64,000 nucleotides of DNA from Hymenobacter sp. APR13 (GTDB lineage: Bacteria; Bacteroidota; Bacteroidia; Cytophagales; Hymenobacteraceae), in NCBI RefSeq assembly GCF_000737515.1, contig NZ_CP006587.1, forward strand, positions 1,178,001-1,242,000. Reading direction: 5' to 3'. Positions 8,940 to 17,328 of this stretch are shown here, in pieces. The notes beneath the pieces were generated by a model. It was not told the DNA's origin. It did no database searches and saw nothing but the letters and a program-made list of their open reading frames with translations. Each line of letters begins with the position of its first letter. The stretch's first letter is position 1. Made by a program: the position numbers and the translations under genes.

Positions 8940-9689
8940 ATGCGTGTTCTGATTCTGGAAGACGAGCTGCCTTCCGCCGAAACCCTGCGCGAGTACCTGC
9001 TGCGCTACTACCCCCACGCCACGGTGGCCGCCCAGCTGCGCCATGTGGCCGAAGCCCGCGACTGGCTGCGCACCCACCCCCAGCCCGATTTGGTGGTATC
9101 GGACATCGAGCTGCTGGGCGGGCGGGTGTTTGAGCTGCTGCGCGAAGGGCTGGTGCACTGCCCCATCATCTTCACCACGGCCTACGACACGTTTTTCGTG
9201 GAAGCCTTCGAGCAGAATGGCATCGGCTATTTGCTCAAGCCCTTCCGCTACGAGCAGTTCTGCGCGGCCCTGCGCAAGTACGACCAGCTGCGCACCACCT
9301 TTCAGCTGCCTATTCTGCAGCAGCTCTCGGCCGGGCCACCCGCCCGCACCTACCGGCAGCGCCTCACGGTGCGCGTGAAGCAGGGCATTGTGCTGCTCGA
9401 AACCGCCGACGTGGCGTATTTTCAGATGCGCAACGGGCTGGTGCACGCCCTCACGCCGGCCGGCACCAGCTTTGTACTGTCGGAGAACCTGAACGAGCTG
9501 GAAGACACCCTCGACCCGGCCCGCTTTTTCCGGCTCAACCGCTCCGAGCTGGTGCAGCTCTCGGCCATTGAGCGGCTGGAGCCGCACTTCAACGGGGCCC
9601 TGGCCGTGCGCCTGCGCCACCCCGCCGATACTACGCTGGTAGCCAGCGCCGCCCGCACCCCCGAGCTGCGCCGCTGGGTGGCCGGCTAA
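8940..9689 (+). CDS. LytTR-family response regulator
   Basis: A 249-residue regulator. The N-terminal receiver domain starts MRVLILEDELPSAETL with the acidic pair E7/D8, phosphoacceptor D55 in VVSDIELL, and YLLKPFRYEQF around the conserved lysine. Residues about 140-245 form a LytTR DNA-binding domain (RLTVRVKQGIVLLETADVAY, then FRLNRSELVQLSAIERLEPH). It is paired with the kinase immediately upstream. Targets are not evident; the adjacent peptidase or the upstream receptor are candidates by position only. A terminator follows 47 bases after the stop. Confidence 0.93.
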   Translation: MRVLILEDELPSAETLREYLLRYYPHATVAAQLRHVAEARDWLRTHPQPDLVVSDIELLGGRVFELLREGLVHCPIIFTTAYDTFFVEAFEQNGIGYLLKPFRYEQFCAALRKYDQLRTTFQLPILQQLSAGPPARTYRQRLTVRVKQGIVLLETADVAYFQMRNGLVHALTPAGTSFVLSENLNELEDTLDPARFFRLNRSELVQLSAIERLEPHFNGALAVRLRHPADTTLVASAARTPELRRWVAG

Positions 9690-9736
9690 GCGCGCCAGCG
9701 CGGCGGGTGGGGAGGCCATGCAACCCGGCCGGCGGG

Positions 9737-9775
9737 CCGGCGTCTTTCGCCGCAAGCGGCGAGACGCCGGTTTTT
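9737..9775 (+). terminator. Rho-independent terminator after the LytTR regulator
   Basis: CCGGCGTC pairs with GACGCCGG around an inner GCCGC/GCGGC stem, and five Ts follow. It separates the kinase-regulator pair from the peptidase gene. Confidence 0.82.
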
Positions 9776-9826
9776 CCGGTACCTTGCCGCTTGCTTGCTT
9801 CGTCTTTCTTCTCCCCTTTTCTCCCT

Positions 9827-12181
9827 ATGCTGAAACCTACTCTGCTGGCCGCCGGGCTGGCGGCGCTGCTGGCCCTGCCGGCCGCGGCCCAAACCACCAA
9901 CTCCGGCACCGACAAATTTGCGCAGCTCGAAACGCTGCTGCCCACGCCCAACTCCTATCGCACCGCCTCCGGCGCCCCCGGCACCGACTACTGGCAGCAG
10001 CGCGCCGACTACAACATCCGCGTGAAGCTGGATGATGAAAAGCAGGCCATTACGGGCTCCGAGGACATCACCTACACCAACCTCTCGCCCGACGTGCTGA
10101 CCTACCTCTGGGTGCAGCTCGACCAGAACATCCTCGACAAAAACTCCATCACCACGGCCACGCAGGTGGGCCAGATTCAGGACCGGATGCCGTTCCAGAC
10201 GCTGGATTATCTGCAGCGCAGCGAGTTTGACGGTGGCTTCAAGATTTCGGAGGTGAAGATGAAAGGCGGCAAGGCGCTGCCCTACGTCATCAACCACACC
10301 ATGATGCGCGTGGATTTGCCCACGCCGCTGCGGCCCAAGCAGGCCGTGACGTTCAGCATCTCGTGGAGCTACAACATCAACGACCAGACAAAAATCAATC
10401 AGCGCAGCGGCTACGAGTATTTCGCCGAGGACAAAAACTACCTCTACGAAATTGCGCAGTTCTACCCGCGCATGGCCGTGTACTCCGATAACCAGGGCTG
10501 GCAGCACAAGCAGTTCCTCGGCAACGGCGAATTCGCCCTGCCCTTCGGCGACTACCGCGTGAGCATCACCGCCCCCGCCGACCACGTGGTGGGCGCTACC
10601 GGCGTGCTGCAAAACCCAAATGAGGTGCTGACCAGCGCCCAGCGCCAGCGCCTCGAAAAAGCCAAAACGGCCAAAACGCCGGTGCTCATCGTGAGCCAGC
10701 AGGAAGCCGAAAAGGCCGAAACCGGCCGCGCCAAAGGCACCAAAACCTGGACCTACGCCGCCAAAGACGTACGCGACTTTGCCTGGGCCAGCTCGCGCAA
10801 GTTCATCTGGGATGCCATGGGCATCATGCAGAAGGGCAAGCCGGTGATGTGCATGAGCTACTACCCCAAGGAGGGCAACCCGCTGTGGGGCAAGTACTCG
10901 ACGGAAGTGGTGGCGCACACCATCAAGGTGTATTCCAAGTACACCATCGACTACGAATACCCGGTGGCTATTTCGGTGCACGGTCCGGTGGGCGGCATGG
11001 AATACCCGATGCTGTGCTTCAACGGCGGCCGCCCCGAGAAGGACGGCACCTACTCGGCCGACCGGAAATACGGGATGATTTCGGTGATTATCCACGAAGT
11101 GGGCCACAACTTCTTCCCGATGATTATCAACTCCGATGAGCGGCAGTGGAGCTGGATGGACGAGGGCCTGAACACGTTCACGCAGTACCTCACGGAGCAG
11201 GAATGGGAGCGGAACTACCCGTCGCGCCGCGGCGAGCCCAAGAACATTGTGGACTACATGCGCACCGGCAAAAACCTGCAGACCCCGATTATGACCAACT
11301 CGGAGTCGGTGCTGCAGTTTGGGCCGAACGCCTACGCCAAGCCCGCTACCGGCCTCAACATCCTGCGCGAGACCATTCTGGGCCGCGAGCTGTTCGACTA
11401 CGCCTTCAAGGAATACGCCCGCCGCTGGGCCTACAAGCACCCCACACCCGCCGACTTCTTCCGCACCATGGAAGACGCCTCCGGCACCGACCTCGACTGG
11501 TTCTGGCGCGGCTGGTTCTACACCACCGACGCCTCCGACCTGGCCATTACGGGCGTGAAGTGGTACTCGGTGGACTCCAAGAACCCGGAAATCGAAAACG
11601 CCCGCAAGCGTGAGCTGATTAACAAAGCGCCCCAGACTCTGTCGCAGCAGCGCAACCTGCAGGACATCAAGCGCACCCTCGTGGACGAGAAGCCCGAGCT
11701 GAAGGACTTCTACAACACCTACGACCCGCTGGCCACCACCGACGCCGACAAGCAGCGCTACCAGCAGATGGCCAAGGGCCTGAGTGCCGAGCAGCAGCAG
11801 CGCCTGAACGCCGGCCTGAACTTCTACGAGGTGAGCCTCAAGAACCTGGGCGGCCTCACGATGCCGGTTATCGTGCAGATGACTTACCAGGATGGCAAGC
11901 AGGAGAAAGTGACGATTCCGGCCGAAATCTGGCGCAAAAACAACGCCGAGGTCACCAAGGTGTTCGTCACCGAAAAGCCCGTGGTGAGCTTCGTGCTGGA
12001 CCCCAACCTGGAAACCGCCGACATCGACCTGAGCAACAACGCCTGGCCGCAGCAGGCGGCTCCTTCCCGCTTCGAGCTGTTTGAGCAGCAGCAGCGCACG
12101 CAGCCCAACCCCATGCAGCAGCAGTCGGCGCTGCAGAAGCTGGAGCAGAAGCCGGTTAACTCGACTGGCGGCACCAACTAA
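9827..12181 (+). CDS. Secreted M1-family zinc metallopeptidase
   Basis: A 784-residue protein with a signal peptide (MLKPTLLAAGLAALLALPAA, cleaved after AQ). The N-terminal half is the beta-sandwich typical of M1 aminopeptidases. The catalytic zinc site is HEVGH (H423, E424, H427), with the third ligand E446 in WMDEGLNTF, giving the canonical HEXXH-18-E spacing. VGGMEYPML stands where the substrate-binding GxMEN motif normally lies. It is probably periplasmic or surface-exposed and involved in peptide degradation. The glutamine-rich C-terminus resembles a linker. The upstream ATG at 9718 lies before a terminator and gives no signal peptide. Confidence 0.92.
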   Translation: MLKPTLLAAGLAALLALPAAAQTTNSGTDKFAQLETLLPTPNSYRTASGAPGTDYWQQRADYNIRVKLDDEKQAITGSEDITYTNLSPDVLTYLWVQLDQNILDKNSITTATQVGQIQDRMPFQTLDYLQRSEFDGGFKISEVKMKGGKALPYVINHTMMRVDLPTPLRPKQAVTFSISWSYNINDQTKINQRSGYEYFAEDKNYLYEIAQFYPRMAVYSDNQGWQHKQFLGNGEFALPFGDYRVSITAPADHVVGATGVLQNPNEVLTSAQRQRLEKAKTAKTPVLIVSQQEAEKAETGRAKGTKTWTYAAKDVRDFAWASSRKFIWDAMGIMQKGKPVMCMSYYPKEGNPLWGKYSTEVVAHTIKVYSKYTIDYEYPVAISVHGPVGGMEYPMLCFNGGRPEKDGTYSADRKYGMISVIIHEVGHNFFPMIINSDERQWSWMDEGLNTFTQYLTEQEWERNYPSRRGEPKNIVDYMRTGKNLQTPIMTNSESVLQFGPNAYAKPATGLNILRETILGRELFDYAFKEYARRWAYKHPTPADFFRTMEDASGTDLDWFWRGWFYTTDASDLAITGVKWYSVDSKNPEIENARKRELINKAPQTLSQQRNLQDIKRTLVDEKPELKDFYNTYDPLATTDADKQRYQQMAKGLSAEQQQRLNAGLNFYEVSLKNLGGLTMPVIVQMTYQDGKQEKVTIPAEIWRKNNAEVTKVFVTEKPVVSFVLDPNLETADIDLSNNAWPQQAAPSRFELFEQQQRTQPNPMQQQSALQKLEQKPVNSTGGTN

Positions 12182-12208
12182 GGGTTGCTGTTTTCAGCGT
12201 ACATTTCA

Positions 12209-12244
12209 GCAGCCGACCCCGGTGGGGTCGGCTGCTTTGTATTT
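12209..12244 (+). terminator. Rho-independent terminator after the M1 peptidase
   Basis: GCAGCCGACCCC and GGGGTCGGCTGC form a perfect 12-base-pair stem with a three-base loop, followed by a T-rich stretch. Confidence 0.9.
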
Positions 12245-12263
12245 TCTCTTATGTCGATTTTTT

Positions 12264-12830
12264 ATGCTACGTAATTTGTTGGTATTCCTGTTTCTATTAC
12301 CGGTGCAAGCTGGTTTTGCCCAAGAAGAGGTGCGCCGTGTGAGGATTTTTACCCCAGTCAAATTGCAGCAGTTTGCCGAATTGACGCACTATCCCTCCAA
12401 GTACCTGCGCACGGCCACTTATTACGCGGATAGCTCCTTTTCTCTTTTCTACTCACATGGTGCTACTGACCGGAAGAAGTTCCGGACTGCGCATTCCTAC
12501 AGTTTTTTCTCTGACGGAAAACGCAAATCACGCAGCAGGCAGCATGTACTTGGCTTCGGGCTACGATGTACCAAACGATGGAACGAAACCGGTCAGTTGG
12601 AAGAGCGGTACCGCCGCAATCAATGGCCCTCAACTTCTTACACGTACGCTTCCCGGCGCTTCACTTATGCTAATGGCCGGATGCTGCGGAAAGACGTAGA
12701 AAAGGCTGAATCTGGATGTTTCTACGGGCGGATGATTAAACGCAAGCTTATTACGTTTACCAACAACGGCCGCATAGTCACATTTTCCGAACAGTTCTCG
12801 CTAGGAAATGACAGTATTTCGACGCGGTGA
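12264..12830 (+). CDS. Hypothetical exported protein
   Basis: About 188 residues from MLRNLLVFLFLLPVQAGFAQ, a clear signal peptide. The mature region is basic and rich in Tyr, Arg and Ser, with segments such as HYPSKYLRTATYYADSSFS and RWNETGQLEERYRRN that recall the weak repeats of MORN or toxin-immunity-like exported proteins, but no family can be assigned. Its base composition is visibly lower in GC than the flanking genes, which may mean acquisition or relaxed selection. It starts 20 bases after the peptidase terminator. Confidence 0.7.
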   Translation: MLRNLLVFLFLLPVQAGFAQEEVRRVRIFTPVKLQQFAELTHYPSKYLRTATYYADSSFSLFYSHGATDRKKFRTAHSYSFFSDGKRKSRSRQHVLGFGLRCTKRWNETGQLEERYRRNQWPSTSYTYASRRFTYANGRMLRKDVEKAESGCFYGRMIKRKLITFTNNGRIVTFSEQFSLGNDSISTR

Positions 12831-12873
12831 TGCTGCTTCCAGTTCCCTTCATCCACTAACTTACTCTACCACT

Positions 12874-13248
12874 ATGGGACTTCTCGACGGCCTGCTGGGC
12901 AATGCTTCTGAAACTGATGCCCAGGAAATTCAGCTGGAGCTGAGCCAGCTGCTCTCGCCCGGCGAAACCGTGCGCAACTCCTACGCCGTGCTGCGCGACC
13001 TGATGGTGTTCACCACCAAGCGCCTGATCATGGTAGACAAGCAGGGCGTAACGGGCAAGAAGCGCGAATACCTGAGCCTGCCCTACCGCAGCATCGAGCG
13101 GTTTTCGATGGAAACCACCGGCCACTTCGACCTCGACGCCGAGCTGAAAATCTGGGTACGCGGCCAGACCGAGCCCATCAGCAAAACATTCCGCGGCGAC
13201 AAAAACGTGTACGACGTCTACCGCGCGCTGAGCGAGTTTGCTATTTAG
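12874..13248 (+). CDS. Bacterial PH-domain protein (bPH_1 family)
   Basis: A 124-residue cytoplasmic protein. Residues about 15-120 fit the bacterial pleckstrin-homology fold of the YvbH/DUF1696 type: LSPGETVRNSYAVLRDLMVF, then TTKRLIMVDKQG, LPYRSIERFSMET, GHFDLDAELKIWV and the closing helix DVYRALSEFAI. Family members form ring-shaped oligomers; the cellular role is mostly unknown. There is no signal peptide or membrane segment. A large nested hairpin begins two bases after the stop codon. Confidence 0.85.
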   Translation: MGLLDGLLGNASETDAQEIQLELSQLLSPGETVRNSYAVLRDLMVFTTKRLIMVDKQGVTGKKREYLSLPYRSIERFSMETTGHFDLDAELKIWVRGQTEPISKTFRGDKNVYDVYRALSEFAI

Positions 13249-13249
13249 C

Positions 13250-13413
13250 TGGTGGAATAATGGGTTGGTGGAGTGGCGGATTGTCATGCTGAGCCTGCGA
13301 AGGACCTTCTTGTACCTGAACGATTACTGTACCAACGGGCCGTTCTACCGTAACAAGATCCTTCGCAAGCTCAGGATGACAATCCGCCACTCCACCAACC
13401 CATTATTCCACCA
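13250..13413. repeat. Long nested hairpin with about 57-base arms
   Basis: Left arm 13250-13307 and right arm 13356-13412 are almost fully complementary. The outer part is a guanine-rich repeat (TGGTGGAATAATGGGTTGG, then GGAGTGGCGGATTG). The inner part is a modular-repeat arm (GTCATGCTGAGCCTGCGAAGG). It occupies the whole spacer between the PH-domain gene and the aldolase, leaving only three bases before the next ATG. Confidence 0.9.
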
Positions 13414-13416
13414 TAA

Positions 13417-14067
13417 ATGCCCCGCTTTACCGCCGCCCACGCCCTCACGCAAGCCCGCCGGCACCCACTGATTCCGGTGTTTTACCACGCGCAGGAAGAC
13501 TACGCCCGCCGGGTGCTGGCAGCCTGCTACGCGGCCGGCGTGCGGCTGTTTGAGTTCACCAACCGTGGCACCCAGGCCCCGGAAATTTTTGAGCGGCTGC
13601 AGCGGTTCGTGGAAGCCGACTTCCCGGATTTGCTGCTGGGCGCGGGCACCATCTTCACGGCCGAGGAAGCCGGCCGCTTCATCGGGGCCGGGGCCGACTT
13701 CATCATCCAGCCCGTGTGCAGCCCCGACGTGGCCGCCGTGTGCCGCAGCTACGACCTGGCCTGGCTGCCCGGCGCCCAGACCCTGAACGAGGTGTACGAG
13801 GCGCACCGCCTGGGCGCCACGCTGGTGAAGCTGTTCCCGTCGGCCTACCTCACGCCGGAGTACCTCGGCATTCTGCGCGGCCCGCTGCCCCAGGTGCCTA
13901 TCATGGTCACGGGCGGCATCCAGCCCACCGTCGAAAGCCTCACGGAGTGGAAAGCTGCCGGCGCCACCTGCGTCGGCCTTGATGCCCGCCTGCTCGACAC
14001 CGACGAGCCCGCCCACCTCACCACTCAGGTGCGGGAGCTGCTGGCGGTGCTGCAGCCAGCAGGATAA
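13417..14067 (+). CDS. eda: 2-keto-3-deoxy-6-phosphogluconate / 4-hydroxy-2-oxoglutarate aldolase
   Basis: A 216-residue class I aldolase, the usual length. It cleaves KDPG to pyruvate and glyceraldehyde-3-phosphate (Entner-Doudoroff and uronate breakdown). Residues seen: E46 in LFEFTNRG (general acid/base), GAGT near 75, and Schiff-base lysine K138 in VKLFPS, followed by VTGGIQP for phosphate binding. No kdgK, edd or uronate genes are adjacent, so it stands alone here. The ATG sits three bases from a long hairpin, and a hairpin also overlaps its stop codon. Confidence 0.94.
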   Translation: MPRFTAAHALTQARRHPLIPVFYHAQEDYARRVLAACYAAGVRLFEFTNRGTQAPEIFERLQRFVEADFPDLLLGAGTIFTAEEAGRFIGAGADFIIQPVCSPDVAAVCRSYDLAWLPGAQTLNEVYEAHRLGATLVKLFPSAYLTPEYLGILRGPLPQVPIMVTGGIQPTVESLTEWKAAGATCVGLDARLLDTDEPAHLTTQVRELLAVLQPAG

Positions 14068-14170
14068 CGCAAAAATCCGTATTGCGCCGAGTGAAGCAAG
14101 TAGCCGGGACGGCACCAATTGGCGCGGACCTGGCTACTCGCTTCGCTCGGCGCGATACGGATTTTTGCGT
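14066..14170. terminator. Long hairpin between convergent eda and ndh
   Basis: Forty-base arms, left 14066-14105 (AACGCAAAAATCCGTAT, then GCGCCGAG) and right 14131-14170, differ at only three positions, mostly G-U compatible. The A run at one end and T run at the other (ATTTTTGCGTT) allow it to act as a terminator in both directions. It overlaps the eda stop codon. The arms resemble a repeat element. Confidence 0.8.
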
Positions 14171-14180
14171 TGCGTTTTCT

Positions 14181-15563
14181 TTAGCCGCCCACTACCGGGG
14201 CGTTGGGGGCTGGCACGGAGGGGTTGTACTCGGGCGTAGCGGCGTTGTGGATGGCGGTGGCCAGGCCTTTGTCGGCTTTGAAATCGTTGCGCTTGTAGGG
14301 GCGGATGATAAGGCGCAGGGCCTTGTCGGAGCTGAAGTAGCTGATGGCCCAGCCCACCAACGTCACGACTTTGTTGCGGAAGCCCACCAGCGTCATCAGG
14401 TGCACAAACAGCCAGGTGAGCCACCCGAAGAAGCCGCCGAAGTGCTTGTCGCCGGGCAGGTCTACCACGGCGCGGTTGCGGCCCACAATGGCCATGCTGC
14501 CCTTGTTGGTGTACTTGAACGGCCGGAGGGTTTCGCCGCGCAGCAGGCGCTTGAAGTTGTCGGCCAGCTGCTCGGCCTGCTGGATGGCTACGGGCGCCAG
14601 CATGGGGTAGCCGCGCGGCATCTCGTCGGTGACCAGGTTGGCCACGTCGCCGATGGCGTACACGTTCTGGAAGCCCAGCACCCGGTTCACCGTGTCTACG
14701 TTCACGCGCTTGTTGCGGGCTACGGCGGCTTCGGGCAGGCCTTCCAGCGCCGCGCCGTTAACGCCGGCCGCCCAGATCAAGTTTTCGGTGCGGATGAACT
14801 CGGTGTCGGAGTAGTATAGTTTGCCGTCCTCGAAGTGCTTGGCCTGGGTGTTGAGGCGCACGTGGATGCCCATTTCCTCCAGGTAGCGCTTGGCCTGCAC
14901 CTGCGAGTCCTTGCTCATGGGCCCCAGCACCTCCCCGCCCGATTCCACGAGATAGATTTCCATCTGCTTGAGGTCGAGCTCGGGGTAGTCCTTGGGCAGC
15001 ACGTCCTTGCGCATCTCGGCCAGGGACCCGCAGATTTCTACGCCGGTGGGGCCGCCGCCCACCACCACCACGTTCATCAGGGCCTGCCGACGAGCAGGGT
15101 CTTCGGTGAGAATGGCCTTTTCGAAGTTCTGAAACAGGTAGCTGCGCAGGTTCAGGGCGTTGGGCACGCTCTTGATCTGCATGGCATTCTGCTCGATGCT
15201 GGTGAGGCCGAAGAAGTTGGTGAGCGAGCCGGTAGCCACCACCAGATGGTCGTAGCGGATGTCGCCGATGTTGGTGGTGAGCGTGTTGGTGGCCGGATCT
15301 ACTCGCTGCACGTCGGCCATGCGGTAGAAGAAGTTCTGCTGGCCGGCGAAGATTTTACGGATGGGATACGCAATGCTGTCGGCCTCCAGCGCTCCGGTAG
15401 CTACCTGGTAGAGCAGCGGCTGGAAGTTGTGGTAGTTGTTGCGGTCAATCACCACCACCTGCACGGGCGCGTCGGCCAGATCTTTGGCCAGCCGCAGCCC
15501 GGCAAAGCCGCAGCCGATAATCACGATGCGGGGCTGAGAAGTACGCGGCAGATTGGTATCCAT
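14181..15563 (-). CDS. ndh: Type II NADH dehydrogenase (NDH-2), FAD-dependent
   Basis: A 460-residue flavoprotein that passes electrons from NADH to quinone without proton pumping. The N-terminal dinucleotide fold is IVIIGCGFAGLRLAKDL (residues 14-30) for FAD; the second, VVVGGGPTGVEICGSLAE near residue 165, is for NADH. The C-terminal part (GFFGWLTWLFVHLMTLVGF) is hydrophobic and probably anchors it to the membrane. It is a bypass for complex I, whose fourteen genes lie 9 kb downstream. Symbol by family; physiological role inferred. Confidence 0.93.
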   Translation of the reverse strand: MDTNLPRTSQPRIVIIGCGFAGLRLAKDLADAPVQVVVIDRNNYHNFQPLLYQVATGALEADSIAYPIRKIFAGQQNFFYRMADVQRVDPATNTLTTNIGDIRYDHLVVATGSLTNFFGLTSIEQNAMQIKSVPNALNLRSYLFQNFEKAILTEDPARRQALMNVVVVGGGPTGVEICGSLAEMRKDVLPKDYPELDLKQMEIYLVESGGEVLGPMSKDSQVQAKRYLEEMGIHVRLNTQAKHFEDGKLYYSDTEFIRTENLIWAAGVNGAALEGLPEAAVARNKRVNVDTVNRVLGFQNVYAIGDVANLVTDEMPRGYPMLAPVAIQQAEQLADNFKRLLRGETLRPFKYTNKGSMAIVGRNRAVVDLPGDKHFGGFFGWLTWLFVHLMTLVGFRNKVVTLVGWAISYFSSDKALRLIIRPYKRNDFKADKGLATAIHNAATPEYNPSVPAPNAPVVGG

Positions 15564-15627
15564 AGAGCGAAGTCGAAGGTCAAACAGTGGCTGTACTGAA
15601 TATCAGGGCGCAGGGTTGATCAATAGC

Positions 15628-15656
15628 TGTCATTGCGAGCAGCGAGAAACAATCCT
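15628..15656 (+). repeat. Solitary half-copy of the modular palindromic repeat
   Basis: GTCATTGCGAGCAGCGAG followed by AAACAATCC resembles one arm of the CATTCCGAGC-type repeat found elsewhere here, but no matching second arm is present. It may be a decayed element. Confidence 0.5.
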
Positions 15657-15687
15657 TCTCCACCAAGATACCATGCTTCGAACAAGC

Positions 15688-15732
15688 ACAAAGCCCCTGA
15701 CGTCCGCGCGGGCGTCAGGGGCTTTGTACTTT
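15688..15732 (-). terminator. Rho-independent terminator of the following minus-strand gene
   Basis: ACAAAGCCCCTGACG and CGTCAGGGGCTTTGT form a 15-base-pair stem. On the minus strand it lies about 60 bases past the stop of the gene that ends at 15794. Confidence 0.82.
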
Positions 15733-15793
15733 TTCGAGGGTATGCACTACGTGAAAAAAGAACTGCTCTGTCCTTTATCCGAGCAATAAGCGG

Positions 15794-16480
15794 TTAGTAA
15801 TCCACGCCTTCCTTCTTCTTGAACTCACCGTCTTTCACCTGCTTGATTAGCTGCAGCCAGCTGAAAGGATTGAGCAGCGGGTTGTTGGAGTATTGCGAAG
15901 GGCCCATGCCCATCCGGCGCTGCTGCTCCAACTGCTGCATCTGCATGGTCTGGCGGTAGTTGCCCATGCTGGTGACGGGCGCGTTGTTGAAAATACGGCG
16001 CAGGATGTCCTGGTTGAGGTTTTCGGCGGAGCTGGAACCCCGCTCCTTGGGCAAGCGAAGGGCCAGGAAGGCCTCCTTGAAGGCCTTTTCGGTGGCGTAA
16101 GGGAAGATGCGCACTTCCGGCAGCACGGTCACGTCTTCGCGCAGCTGCACAATCACGGAGTAGCTCTGGCGCGGGTAGTCGGGCGGAATCACCACGTACT
16201 GGTTGCGGTAGCCCAGGCTGCGGATGATGATACTGTCGCCGGCCAGCACGGGCAGCGAGAAGTAACCGTAGGCGTTGGTGGCGGTGCCGCGGCCGGCCTT
16301 GGGCACAAACACGGTGGCGCCGGGCACGCCCAGCAGCGAGTCGCCGGTGGCCACGATGCCCGTGAACTGCACCACGCGCTGCTGGCCCTGGGCCCGGGCG
16401 GCAGTCGGCAGCAGCCAGCAAGCCAGCACTACCAGCATACAAGCGGCCAGCCGCAAAGAAAATCGAACTACTACAGACAT
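15794..16480 (-). CDS. Exported protein with carboxypeptidase-regulatory-like domain
   Basis: A 228-residue protein. The N-terminal signal peptide ends at TAARAQG. Residues about 38-115 form a CarboxypepD_reg-like beta-sandwich (FTGIVATGDSLLGVPGATVF, TNAYGYFSLPV, SIIIRSLGYRNQYVVIP), the same module that precedes many TonB-dependent receptors. The C-terminal region is Gln/Met-rich (QTMQMQQLEQQRRMGMG) and contains no barrel, so this is a stand-alone accessory protein, probably periplasmic or outer-membrane-attached. Function unknown. Confidence 0.82.
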   Translation of the reverse strand: MSVVVRFSLRLAACMLVVLACWLLPTAARAQGQQRVVQFTGIVATGDSLLGVPGATVFVPKAGRGTATNAYGYFSLPVLAGDSIIIRSLGYRNQYVVIPPDYPRQSYSVIVQLREDVTVLPEVRIFPYATEKAFKEAFLALRLPKERGSSSAENLNQDILRRIFNNAPVTSMGNYRQTMQMQQLEQQRRMGMGPSQYSNNPLLNPFSWLQLIKQVKDGEFKKKEGVDY

Positions 16481-16591
16481 ACAGGGTATTACAGACTACA
16501 AGTATACGGCACTTTTGGGGGCCGCTACCGGGTTTGAGGTAAATTCGCGCCGGCCGGTTCCGGTTCACTTTTGCTACTTCTTCGTCTAAAG

Positions 16592-16981
16592 ATGCGCCTC
16601 AAACACTTCAGCGTTGCATTCGGCCAGCAACTATTCAAAGCTTTCGGCGACGAAAGCCGCGTGCGAATTCTGCATCTGCTCTGGCGCAACCAGGAAATGT
16701 GCATCTCCGACCTAGAACAGGTGCTGGACTTCACTCAGACCAAAACGTCCAGGCAATTAGCGTTCCTCAAAAATGCGGGCTTGGTCAGCTTCCGCCGCCT
16801 CGACAACTGGGTGTTCTACTATCTGAAGGACGAGGCCCTGGACTTTGTGCAGCAACTGCTGGGCTACATGGAGCGCGACGCCCAGTTGCAACACGACCAG
16901 AAGATTTACCAGACGCTCTGGTCGAACCGGGAGCTGGCCGCGTATAAGCTGCAAAACCGGCATTGGACCGGCCAGCCTTAA
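16592..16981 (+). CDS. ArsR/SmtB-family transcriptional regulator
   Basis: A 129-residue winged-helix protein. It has the ArsR pattern LFKAFGDESRVRILHLLW, then MCISDLEQVLDFTQTKTSRQ with the recognition helix TKTSRQLAFLKNAGLVSFRR and the wing DNWVFYYL. The metal-binding ELCVCDL motif of ArsR is partly present as EMCISDL, with only one cysteine, so metal sensing is doubtful. An in-frame TTG seven codons upstream is possible; the ATG is preferred. It lies 19 bases before the ferredoxin-like gene and may be co-transcribed. Confidence 0.9.
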   Translation: MRLKHFSVAFGQQLFKAFGDESRVRILHLLWRNQEMCISDLEQVLDFTQTKTSRQLAFLKNAGLVSFRRLDNWVFYYLKDEALDFVQQLLGYMERDAQLQHDQKIYQTLWSNRELAAYKLQNRHWTGQP

Positions 16982-17000
16982 CCCTTGCGCCTAGTTTTCT

Positions 17001-17327
17001 GTGAAGTCTGCTGATTCTGTTATCCGCCTGTTTGTATGCACTGCCCAGAAAGATGAAGTGGGCAAGGACGTCGTGAAAGCCCTGAAAACCGAGCTTAAGA
17101 AGCAGGGCCTGAAAAAGCTGCTGACTGGCGGCGAGAAGCGCAAGGTGCGGGTGCAGACCTGCAACTGCCTCGACCTCTGCAAGCAATGCAAGAAAGGCCC
17201 CGGCGCGGCCCTCATCGTGCATCCCGAAGGCACCGTGTACGGCAACGTCCGCCCCAAAGACGCCGCCGACATCGTGCACGAACACCTGGGAGAAGGCCGG
17301 GTTATTGAACGACTGCGGGTTGACTGA
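17001..17327 (+). CDS. Thioredoxin-like (2Fe-2S) ferredoxin domain protein
   Basis: About 108 residues. The fold is that of NuoE-like thioredoxin ferredoxins: a first cysteine in RLFVCTAQ, then VQTCNCLDLCKQCKKGPG with further ligand candidates, and the closing VHPEGTVYGNVRPKDAADI. The start is GTG 17001, the only in-frame start that retains the N-terminal strand. It follows an ArsR regulator by 19 bases and overlaps nothing; the next gene begins one base after its stop. The electron partner is unknown. Confidence 0.85.
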   Translation: MKSADSVIRLFVCTAQKDEVGKDVVKALKTELKKQGLKKLLTGGEKRKVRVQTCNCLDLCKQCKKGPGAALIVHPEGTVYGNVRPKDAADIVHEHLGEGRVIERLRVD

Positions 17328-17328
17328 T

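Noticed and set aside
12251-12274. ATG at 12251 as start of the exported protein at 12264
   Set aside because: It is out of frame and reaches a stop within eight codons.
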